Shown here piece after piece: positions 1-5,313 of a DNA stretch of 8,191 bases; positions within the stretch are counted from its first letter, which is position 1; each line of letters opens with the position of its first letter. A model generated the notes under the pieces. It did no database searches and was not told where the DNA came from. It was given only the letters and a program-made list of their open reading frames with translations. A program made the position numbers and the translations under genes. Origin of the DNA: Halovenus sp. (GTDB taxonomy: Archaea > Halobacteriota > Halobacteria > Halobacteriales > Haloarculaceae); assembly GCA_028274925.1 (NCBI GenBank), contig JAQCNR010000094.1, forward strand, positions 1-8,191, written 5' to 3'.

Positions 1-837
1 ACGAGCATCGAAGACCCTGTTTTCGACGAGTTCGACGGACTGGTCCACCTCGCCAGCGACAACCCAGACGTCGTACTCGAAGCCGAAGAGGCGCTGTTTG
101 GCGAGATTGCCAGACCGAATGGTGTCGAGATGGCAGCGACACTCGACGATATGTTCGAGCGGACCGAGCCACGCCGGACGGGCTTTCTCGGGCCCGGACT
201 CCCCGCAAAGTTCGCTGACGAGGTTGGCGGCGCACCCGAAGCGATGCCCGAAGACACGCCAGCGTTCATGGGGTTCGATTCGGGTTTTCAGTCGAGTCAG
301 GCCCCGGAGGACCGCGTGACACTCCAGTCGGGACCGTACGCCGGCGGCACCACCACCCACGTCGAGACGCTCGACATCCAGTTGCAGACGTGGTTTTCAC
401 AGGAAGACCACTGGCTCCGGGTGGCGAAGACGTTCAGCCCACAACACGCAGCGGACGGCAGCGTCGGCGACACTGGCGAGAAAATCGGGTCGGTGACAGG
501 GGCGAGGGAGACTGCGGAGGATACAGCCGAAGACGCCCGAACAGAGGGCGTCGTCGGCCACGCACAGAAAGCAGCCCGCGCCCGTGACGACGATGGTACT
601 GCGCCACTGTTACGCCGTGATTTCAACACGACAGACCGCGACGTTCCCGGGTTGCACTTCCTTGCACACCAGCGGGAAATCGACGACTACGTCCGCGTTC
701 GACAGGCGATGGCCGGCGAGGATATCGACGGCGTGGGCCAGCGACTCAACAATGGGTTGTTACAGTATATTTTCGTCGTCCGACGCGGGAACTTCCTCGT
801 GCCGCCACGTTCGAAACGAGCGTTGCCGGGCGTCTGA
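1..837 (+). CDS. DyP/EfeB-like peroxidase-fold protein, haloarchaeal (5' end missing)
   Basis: The frame is open from base 1 to the TGA at 835-837, so 278 C-terminal residues are visible and the start lies outside the window. The sequence resembles a haloarchaeal family usually predicted to be Tat-exported and related to DyP-type heme peroxidases such as EfeB; by memory of the family about 100 or more N-terminal residues are missing, including any signal peptide. The DyP-like layout seen is: GPYAGGT followed by a THVETLDIQLQTWF strand/helix, a conserved GHAQKAARAR segment, an RRDF element, GLHFLAHQREIDDYVRVRQ (the DyP 'GL.F..yQRD' region), and a terminal YIFVVRRGNFLVPP strand. I find no canonical GXXDG heme motif in the visible part, so peroxidase activity or even heme binding is uncertain. 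The end converges with the P19-like lipoprotein gene, one base away, which supports a surface iron or heme role by context. Family assignment is fairly sure; function is inference. Confidence 0.72.
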   Translation, partial: TSIEDPVFDEFDGLVHLASDNPDVVLEAEEALFGEIARPNGVEMAATLDDMFERTEPRRTGFLGPGLPAKFADEVGGAPEAMPEDTPAFMGFDSGFQSSQAPEDRVTLQSGPYAGGTTTHVETLDIQLQTWFSQEDHWLRVAKTFSPQHAADGSVGDTGEKIGSVTGARETAEDTAEDARTEGVVGHAQKAARARDDDGTAPLLRRDFNTTDRDVPGLHFLAHQREIDDYVRVRQAMAGEDIDGVGQRLNNGLLQYIFVVRRGNFLVPPRSKRALPGV

Positions 838-838
838 G

Positions 839-1873
839 TCAGACCGTGACGGTCACGTCTGGCATCTCCAAAAATGCAGACTCGTAGCCGATGTGCCGCG
901 CGGTCTGTGGCGGCGCATCGACACTGATTGTGAGTATATCCCCAGATTGGATGGCCTCGGCTGACCCTCGATAGTGATACTGGCGTGTGGCGTCGATTGC
1001 TGGCGTCAGTCGGCCCTCCGAAACCGTTTCTCCGTTGCGCTCGACTCGGGCAGACAGCGACATCAACGGAAGGACGAACCGGTTGAACGGCGTTCGCGGC
1101 GATACCACGAGCGAGGACTCTTCCAGAAAGACCAGAAAGACGCCGTCACCGCTGGTGTCTCGCCCGAGCAAACGACCGGGCATCTCGTTCGGCCACGGCG
1201 CAAACGAAAGGGGATGCCGGGGCATATCCATCGGTGACACAGCAGCGTGGTCACCGCGCTGCTGGGATTGTCGGTCAACCGCGATACGGTTGCGCTTCGA
1301 CAGTTGAAGATTGACATCGAAGGTAACCGCGTCTGTTCCCTCGAAACTCCCCTGCAATCGGCCCGCTGGTTGCAGCGCTGGCGAGCCGATATCGACGGTT
1401 ATCCTGTGTGTGCCCCACTCCGGAATCAGGATATTATCACCGAAGTGAAAGCCCATGTTCTGGGTGAGCATCGGCCACATCGCGCGCTGTGTGACCTCGT
1501 CGTTGGGGTGTTCGACCCGGACGCGGAGCCCCGATGCGACTGGAAAGACAGTCTCCGTTTCGGTGTTCCAGATCGACGCCATCAGGTGAATCGAACTCGA
1601 TTTGTCTTCGAGACCGACCCGGTTTCGGCGGCCGCCTGAAATCGTCCAGAAGCGGTCGGGGTAGGAGTACGAGAGGGCAACAGTCAGGTCACCCTCTTGG
1701 GCCATCCCGATCATCTGCATTCCGACCTCGTGGCCCGGATGGTAAACCTCGCCGTCGCGGCGCCACGGGATCGACGGCTCGGGTTCTTGCGGGGACGAAC
1801 CGACGGCCAGACAGCCGGCAACTGGCGTCAGGCCAGCAGCAGCGCCAAGCCCCAAAAATGCTCGCCGTCTCAT
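839..1873 (-). CDS. Tat-exported lipoprotein, P19/Tp34-like putative iron-transport protein
   Basis: A complete 344-residue protein. The N-terminus RRRAFLGLGAAAGLTPVAGC combines a Tat-type arginine motif (residues 2-4) with a lipobox (VAGC, Cys21), predicting folded export and lipid anchoring on the outer face of the membrane. Residues about 43-165 resemble the P19/Tp34 periplasmic iron-transport family: a YHPGHEVGMQMIGMA segment rich in Met and His (His45, His48, Met52, Met54, Met57), IHLMASIWNTET (His96), PMLTQNMGFHFGDNI (Met140, His143) and a closing THRITVDIGSP strand. P19 proteins bind copper/iron and often work beside an FTR1/EfeU permease; no permease is visible here. Residues about 205-344 form a second beta-rich region that partly echoes the first (see findings). 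The ATG at 1871-1873 is chosen because the signal peptide begins there. No Shine-Dalgarno is seen, consistent with a leaderless message. Family placement is from motif resemblance; metal specificity is unknown. Confidence 0.75.
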   Translation of the reverse strand: MRRRAFLGLGAAAGLTPVAGCLAVGSSPQEPEPSIPWRRDGEVYHPGHEVGMQMIGMAQEGDLTVALSYSYPDRFWTISGGRRNRVGLEDKSSSIHLMASIWNTETETVFPVASGLRVRVEHPNDEVTQRAMWPMLTQNMGFHFGDNILIPEWGTHRITVDIGSPALQPAGRLQGSFEGTDAVTFDVNLQLSKRNRIAVDRQSQQRGDHAAVSPMDMPRHPLSFAPWPNEMPGRLLGRDTSGDGVFLVFLEESSLVVSPRTPFNRFVLPLMSLSARVERNGETVSEGRLTPAIDATRQYHYRGSAEAIQSGDILTISVDAPPQTARHIGYESAFLEMPDVTVTV

Positions 1874-1895
1874 AGCTATGTGTAGGCTGAGACAG

Positions 1896-1903
1896 GGTTA
1901 ACC
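1896..1903. promoter_or_regulatory. GGTTAACC palindrome upstream of the lipoprotein gene
   Basis: A perfect 8-base palindrome lies 23-30 bases upstream of the lipoprotein start codon. If the message is leaderless, the TTAA core sits near -26, where an archaeal TATA element is expected, so it could be a weak TATA box, an operator half, or chance. It lies in the 67-base spacer between this gene and the exonuclease gene, which holds no other recognisable signal or terminator. Confidence 0.25.
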
Positions 1904-1940
1904 GTTCTGGTGTCGCTCTCGAAACCCGGAGTCTCGGTGC

Positions 1941-2705
1941 TCAGTTCCCGGCCAGCGGCGACTCAGCCGGAACAACGTCTCGGTCGAGTTTGTCGACAAC
2001 CTGCTCCAAGACGGGCACCATATTCTCGGTGTCTTCCTGGTTGTACTCGATGAGTCGCTCAATCGCGCCGTCGGCCCCTCGTTCGTGTTCGTGCCACAGC
2101 CTGACAGCCTCGCGGCCGTCGACATCTGGCAACTCTCGGCCAATACCGAGGTCGTGTTCGATTGCGCTCAATCCACCCGACAGGCCTACCTTTCGGCAGG
2201 TCGGCATCAGGTCGAGATGAGGTATGTCGAGGTCGATGTCAAAGTTGTATTCGAGGAAAGGAATGTCGAAGCGTGCGCCGTTGAACGTGACGAGCAGGCC
2301 GGCATCCTCGAAGGCACCGAGGAGGTCGTCTCGCGTCAGGTCGTCGCCGCGCACCAGCGTCTCGGTCTGGCCGTCCTGATGGAGCGAGACGGTCGTCACG
2401 ACACTGGACCGTTTGTCCAGTCCCGTCGTCTCGATATCGAAAAAGCACGCCTGGTCGGGGAACGTCTCGTAGAGTCGCCAGCGCGACCCGGTCGGAAAGG
2501 CCTCGTCGAAGTAGCGCACGTCGTCGTCGGCAATCGCTTCGCGACCCCCCTGAATGAACGATTCGATGCGTTCGGCGCGGGTTGGTCCGACGCCCTCGCA
2601 ATCGTGGTCGAACCGCTCCCAGTGGGTGATTCCCTGTGTCCAGAGACGGCGTTCGATGGTTTCGCCGATGCCCTCAGCCCCGAGGAAGGAGTTTTCGACT
2701 CGCAC
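1941..2705 (-). CDS. YprB-like RNase H-fold 3'-5' exonuclease (DEDD family)
   Basis: A complete 254-residue protein of the ribonuclease H-like YprB family, predicted to trim DNA or RNA 3' ends with two metal ions in the cytoplasm. The N-terminal part (about 1-60) has helix-hairpin-helix-like text, EGIGETIERRLWTQGITHWE followed by GVGPTRAERI, suggesting nucleic-acid binding. The exonuclease domain (about 86-240) shows the DEDD residues in order: FFDIETTG (Asp90, Glu92), TFNGARFDIPF (Asp147) and YNQEDTENMV (Tyr221, Asp225), plus a conserved TCRKVGLSGGLSAIE stretch and a GREAVRLWHEHERG helix. The start is a GTG at 2703-2705 that gives the N-terminus MRVENSF expected for haloarchaeal homologues; an out-of-frame ATG two bases upstream is not used. 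It follows the HTH regulator gene by 24 bases, so co-transcription is likely. The fold is well supported; the true substrate is unknown. Confidence 0.85.
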   Translation of the reverse strand: MRVENSFLGAEGIGETIERRLWTQGITHWERFDHDCEGVGPTRAERIESFIQGGREAIADDDVRYFDEAFPTGSRWRLYETFPDQACFFDIETTGLDKRSSVVTTVSLHQDGQTETLVRGDDLTRDDLLGAFEDAGLLVTFNGARFDIPFLEYNFDIDLDIPHLDLMPTCRKVGLSGGLSAIEHDLGIGRELPDVDGREAVRLWHEHERGADGAIERLIEYNQEDTENMVPVLEQVVDKLDRDVVPAESPLAGN

Positions 2706-2729
2706 ATCTCTACTGTGTGAGTCGCCGGA

Positions 2730-3371
2730 TTAATCGTTTCGGTCGGGCACAACGGGCGTGCGCTGTTCCGTCAGCACCGACGAGAGCAGCGCCCGTTCGG
2801 CTTTCCGCAGATGTTCGTGCAGCGTTGCCCGGCTAATGTCCAGTTCGTCGGCCAACTGTTCGCTGGTAATCTCCCGCGGCCAGTCGTAGTAGCCCCGCGA
2901 GAGCGCTTCGAGCACGACCTCTCGCTGGCGGTCGGTGACCCGCGAGTCGGTCCGCCCGTCGAATTCGGTGAGCGTTCCAAGCGTGACGGTGCCGAACTCC
3001 TCCATGTCTGCGATGATCGATTTGAGGTCCTGTCGGCGGAACACGAGGACGTGGTACTCCCGCTGGCGGCCAGAGACAGTGTTCGACCGCCGCAGTGTGC
3101 CGTGGTTCTGGTAAATTGCAGAGTAGGCCCCACAGGATGGTTTCGTGACAAGTAGGTGGTCGGCGTCGAGACGGGCGACGTGTTCGACGTGGTCGGCGGC
3201 GTCGAGTTCGTCGAGAAATCGCTCCGTGTGTGCCCCTGACCGGATGACGAAGGTGACGAGTCCATCCTGCAACTCCTCGATTTCGATTGGCACGGGCTCA
3301 GGCAGGTCCGCAGTCAGTCGCCGGAGGATGCACTCGCGGTCCTGTGTGAAGTGAATCGTTGCGGTGAACAT
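2730..3371 (-). CDS. HTH_10 (bacterio-opsin activator-type) transcription regulator
   Basis: A 213-residue regulator of the Bat-like family common in haloarchaea. Residues 1-135 form a sensory or dimerising domain with no assignable ligand; it carries Cys14 and Cys80, the latter in a conserved-looking KPSCGAYSAIYQNHGTLRRS stretch. Residues about 146-198 are the HTH_10 domain: LTEFDGR, then VTDRQREVVLEALSRGYYDWPREITSEQLADELDISRATLHEHLRKAERAL, a helix-turn-helix that binds DNA. The start is placed at the ATG at 3369-3371 (MFTATIHF), matching the family; the frame continues upstream to 3593, but those 74 residues are Ser/Thr-rich, low in family character and overlap vapC. A GAGGGGGG run sits directly before the ATG, too close for a normal Shine-Dalgarno. 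Its 24-base gap to the exonuclease gene suggests one transcript. Target genes are unknown. Confidence 0.85.
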   Translation of the reverse strand: MFTATIHFTQDRECILRRLTADLPEPVPIEIEELQDGLVTFVIRSGAHTERFLDELDAADHVEHVARLDADHLLVTKPSCGAYSAIYQNHGTLRRSNTVSGRQREYHVLVFRRQDLKSIIADMEEFGTVTLGTLTEFDGRTDSRVTDRQREVVLEALSRGYYDWPREITSEQLADELDISRATLHEHLRKAERALLSSVLTEQRTPVVPDRND

Positions 3372-3441
3372 TCCCCCCTCGTATTGAGACAGGCCGGCAT
3401 GTGACAAAGACCCACGGCTCGGCTGAGCGACCGTCTGCGGG

Positions 3442-3882
3442 TCAGGCAGAGTCGTTTCGGAAGCGTTCGATGAGGTGTGCGAAGTCTGCGTGGTCCTCGA
3501 CCCCGTCGGAGTCGTCGTCGGCACCGACGAGGAGTGTCGTGTCGTGCTCAGCATCGTCGTCGATGTCTTTCGCGGTGGCGATTGCGTACGCATCGCCGAT
3601 TGCAGGGCTGTACGTCGCTTTCAGGTCCGAGGCGTCTGTCCACAGCCTATCGATGTCGTACTCGGTCACACCCATATCCCGGAGGGTATCGATGTGAGCG
3701 TCAGCCCGCTCTGGGGACGTCTTTCGAGCGGCGACGTACCGAAACTCGGCGAGGTTGAGTGTGGAGATGTAGCCACTGCGTTGTCCGTCGTAGACGCGGT
3801 CAAGCCAGTCCTCGACCTCGCGGGCACCTCGTTCATCGAACGAAAAGGCTAGCAGCGGTTCGGCGTCGAAGACGACGGTCAT
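3442..3882 (-). CDS. vapC: VapC-like PIN-domain toxin ribonuclease
   Basis: A 146-residue PIN-domain protein, the usual size of VapC toxins, which cut RNA (often tRNA or rRNA) with Mg2+ or Mn2+ when not held by the antitoxin. The acidic metal-binding residues are in place: Asp6 in MTVVFDAEPLL, Glu46 in TLNLAEFRYVAA, Asp97 in SPAIGDAYAIATA, and the TTLLVGADDDSD loop (Asp122-124) after the last strand. All key positions appear intact, so the toxin should be active. Its ATG overlaps the TGA of the upstream AbrB-type gene (ATGA, 3879-3882), the tight coupling typical of toxin-antitoxin pairs. The acidic C-terminal tail (DDDSDGVEDHADF) is common in haloarchaeal versions. The RNA target cannot be read from the sequence. 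Confidence 0.9.
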   Translation of the reverse strand: MTVVFDAEPLLAFSFDERGAREVEDWLDRVYDGQRSGYISTLNLAEFRYVAARKTSPERADAHIDTLRDMGVTEYDIDRLWTDASDLKATYSPAIGDAYAIATAKDIDDDAEHDTTLLVGADDDSDGVEDHADFAHLIERFRNDSA

Positions 3883-4172
3883 TCCTGCTCTGAGAGTCCG
3901 TGCCGGTCGTTGGTCGTCCGTTCGTCTCGCTCTCGCTGGTCACGGAGGAGTTCGGTTGCTGACTGGTCGCTGTCTCCCTCGGATGCGAGTGCTCCCCGGA
4001 GTTCGGACGGTCGCTCAACGGGTCGAATCACGACCTCACCCTGTTCGTTCTCGACAAACCGGACCCGGCCCGGTGTGTCGATGTGGAGTTTGTCTCGAAA
4101 CTCCTTGGGAATCGTCGCCTGCCCCTTGCTCGTGACGGTGACGGTCGTTCCCTCTTCGTCTGTCTCGCTCAT
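3879..4172 (-). CDS. vapB: VapB-like antitoxin, SpoVT/AbrB DNA-binding domain
   Basis: A 97-residue protein with an N-terminal AbrB swapped-hairpin domain (about 8-52): TVTVTSKGQATIPKEFRDKLHIDTPGRVRFVENEQGEVVIRPV. This is the standard DNA-binding half of such antitoxins and usually represses its own promoter. Residues about 53-97 are charged and probably unfolded until they wrap around the PIN toxin; PSELRGALAS resembles the toxin-binding segment of haloarchaeal VapB proteins. It lies directly upstream of vapC with a 4-base overlap. No Shine-Dalgarno precedes the ATG (CCTATTACCT-ATG), so the message is probably leaderless. Binding of VapB, alone or with VapC, to the upstream repeats is a likely means of control but is inferred. 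Confidence 0.9.
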   Translation of the reverse strand: MSETDEEGTTVTVTSKGQATIPKEFRDKLHIDTPGRVRFVENEQGEVVIRPVERPSELRGALASEGDSDQSATELLRDQRERDERTTNDRHGLSEQE

Positions 4173-4217
4173 AGGTAATAGGTAATAAATAGTAATACTT
4201 CAATTTTTGTAATACTC
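4173..4217 (-). promoter_or_regulatory. vapBC promoter with iterated ATTAC repeats
   Basis: This is the most AT-rich stretch in the window (about 21% G+C by hand count over 4173-4220). On the minus strand ATTAC occurs four times (plus-strand GTAAT at 4175-4179, 4182-4186, 4192-4196 and 4209-4213), with start-to-start steps of 7, 10 and 17 bases. Two copies are extended to AGTATTAC (plus GTAATACT at 4192-4199 and 4209-4216), and the two nearest the gene form a direct repeat AGGTAAT AGGTAAT. TATA-like text (AGTATTACTATTTATT) lies about 14-28 bases before the ATG, suitable for a leaderless transcript. The repeats are plausible operators for the AbrB-type antitoxin. Confidence 0.5.
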
Positions 4218-4276
4218 TAAGATGTCCGAACAGCGACGTAATCAGGAGGGACGGCAGACGGCCCCAAACACCACTA

Positions 4277-5146
4277 TCAGGCGTTGACACGTTCGAGATA
4301 CTGTGTAACGACGATTTGTCCTTTCGAGGTGAGGACGGGCGAGCCGTCGTGTGATTCAATCAGACCCTTCTCGTGAAGTGCTTGCAGCAGTTGTTTGACC
4401 CGTTTGGGCTCGGTGCCGAGGACTGACGCAAGCGAGACGGAGTGGTCGCCGGTCGAGTACAGCGTCGTCAGCAGTGCCGTCTCTGCGTCCGAGAGTGACA
4501 GCTCTCGCAACGATTGCATCTGTGTGTCGTACTCTCGGCGGAGATACCGCCCCAGCACGGAGAGCGTACGGGTTGTCTCTGTCGAGGCCACCGTCGTCAG
4601 CGTGTCACCGTTGCGAACGTGGTCGACAACGACAGCCGGTCGTTGCTGGCCGTCGACTGTACGAGGCTCGCGGCTGAAGTCGATGACGCTGTCCAGTGCA
4701 ATCGGTACCGGGCCGTCGCCAGTCTCGAAGCTCAGCCCGCCTGCCTCGACGCCGAGAATGCTGTCACGGGCAGTGGTATCGAGGACGCGCCCGCCGAGTT
4801 TGGCCGGGTGTTCGAGTGTGGCGTGAGTGCCGTTGAGCAACGCTTTGAACAGAATCGCGGTGAACTTCCGGATATCCGATTCGTCACCCGCAACGAGGAC
4901 GACTTCTTTCTCGCCCATCCGGTCGACGGCGATGGTGACTGGCGTGCCGGGCAACGGGTCGAACACCTTGGGGACCGTATCAGTCCGGACGTCAAACACC
5001 GACGACAGCGGTATTGTCAGCTGGTCGTCCTCGCTCGCGACCAGCACAAGTTGGTCACGCCGGAGAACGAGACGGCCCGGCGTGGGCGTCTCGATATCGT
5101 CGGAGTCGGCCACAAAGCGCGCGGTAAAGTCCGCCAGCACCGACAT
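4277..5146 (-). CDS. cheF: Taxis protein CheF (archaeal chemotaxis-archaellum adaptor)
   Basis: A 289-residue protein of the CheF family. In Halobacterium salinarum CheF proteins link the Che system (CheY, CheD, CheC) to the archaellum motor. Residues 1-110 (MSVLADFTARFVADSDD, then TPGRLVLRRDQLVLV and a DIRKFTAILFKALLNGT helix) and about 111-200 (GGRVLDTTARDSILGVEAGGLSF, LDSVIDFSREPR) have the two-part beta-rich layout of the family. Residues about 215-289 read as a winged helix: LSDAETALLTTLYSTGDHSVSLASVLGTEPKRVKQLLQALHEKGLIESHDG with a closing LTSKGQIVVTQYL. The start is set at the ATG at 5144-5146, which fits the family's N-terminus and length; the frame stays open to 5320 but those 58 residues include Cys-rich, non-conserved text and overlap hyuA. 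No other chemotaxis or archaellum gene is in the window. Confidence 0.85.
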   Translation of the reverse strand: MSVLADFTARFVADSDDIETPTPGRLVLRRDQLVLVASEDDQLTIPLSSVFDVRTDTVPKVFDPLPGTPVTIAVDRMGEKEVVLVAGDESDIRKFTAILFKALLNGTHATLEHPAKLGGRVLDTTARDSILGVEAGGLSFETGDGPVPIALDSVIDFSREPRTVDGQQRPAVVVDHVRNGDTLTTVASTETTRTLSVLGRYLRREYDTQMQSLRELSLSDAETALLTTLYSTGDHSVSLASVLGTEPKRVKQLLQALHEKGLIESHDGSPVLTSKGQIVVTQYLERVNA

Positions 5147-5313
5147 GCACGTGGGTAGGTCGGACCGGCATTTCAGCGTTTCCACAAGGTACAGCCCGAG
5201 GCCAGCGCGAGTGAAGAGAGCACTCGGCGGAGTGGTGATATATATACAGCCAACAGGTGTTGGGAGTACTCTTAGGCACACTTCGGTCGTGTTGCTATAC
5301 GGTAAGATATAGC
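5147..5313. promoter_or_regulatory. cheF-hyuA divergent intergenic region
   Basis: These 167 bases separate the divergent starts of cheF and hyuA and hold no credible gene. A TATATATA-type element sits at 5238-5246, a self-complementary run that TBP could read in either direction: it would give hyuA a leader of roughly 40 bases and cheF one of roughly 70. Smaller TATA-like pieces, CTATAC (5295-5300) and GATATA (around 5306-5311), lie close to the hyuA start. A CACGTG palindrome (5148-5153) touches the cheF start codon. Neither start has a clear Shine-Dalgarno. Confidence 0.5.
5238..5246. promoter_or_regulatory. TATATATA candidate TATA box
   Basis: An alternating A/T run (ATATATATA) in otherwise GC-rich DNA is a good archaeal TATA-box candidate for hyuAB, cheF, or both. 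No convincing BRE could be assigned on either side, so its direction is open. Confidence 0.45.

Noticed and set aside
1874..1910. DtxR/Idr-type iron operator upstream of the lipoprotein gene
   Set aside because: Only the short GGTTAACC palindrome is visible. A full two-fold DtxR-like site could not be matched by eye.
2085..2720. 211-residue open frame on the plus strand
   Set aside because: It lies entirely opposite the exonuclease gene, has no recognisable domain, and is the usual mirror frame of GC-rich coding DNA.
3372..3593. N-terminal extension of the HTH_10 regulator by 74 residues
   Set aside because: The extension is Ser/Thr/Pro-rich, antisense-like in composition, and overlaps the well-supported vapC reading frame. 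The family's N-terminus begins at the ATG at 3371.
3475..3852. 125-residue plus-strand open frame opposite vapC
   Set aside because: The PIN-domain catalytic residues on the other strand identify vapC as the real gene.
4218..4276. Intrinsic terminator downstream of cheF
   Set aside because: There is no clear stem followed by a T-run on the minus strand. Only GC-rich text with short partial complementarity is present.
5257..5313. Earlier ATG for HyuA
   Set aside because: It adds 19 unconserved residues before the family-typical start MTHNLGVDVGGTFTD.
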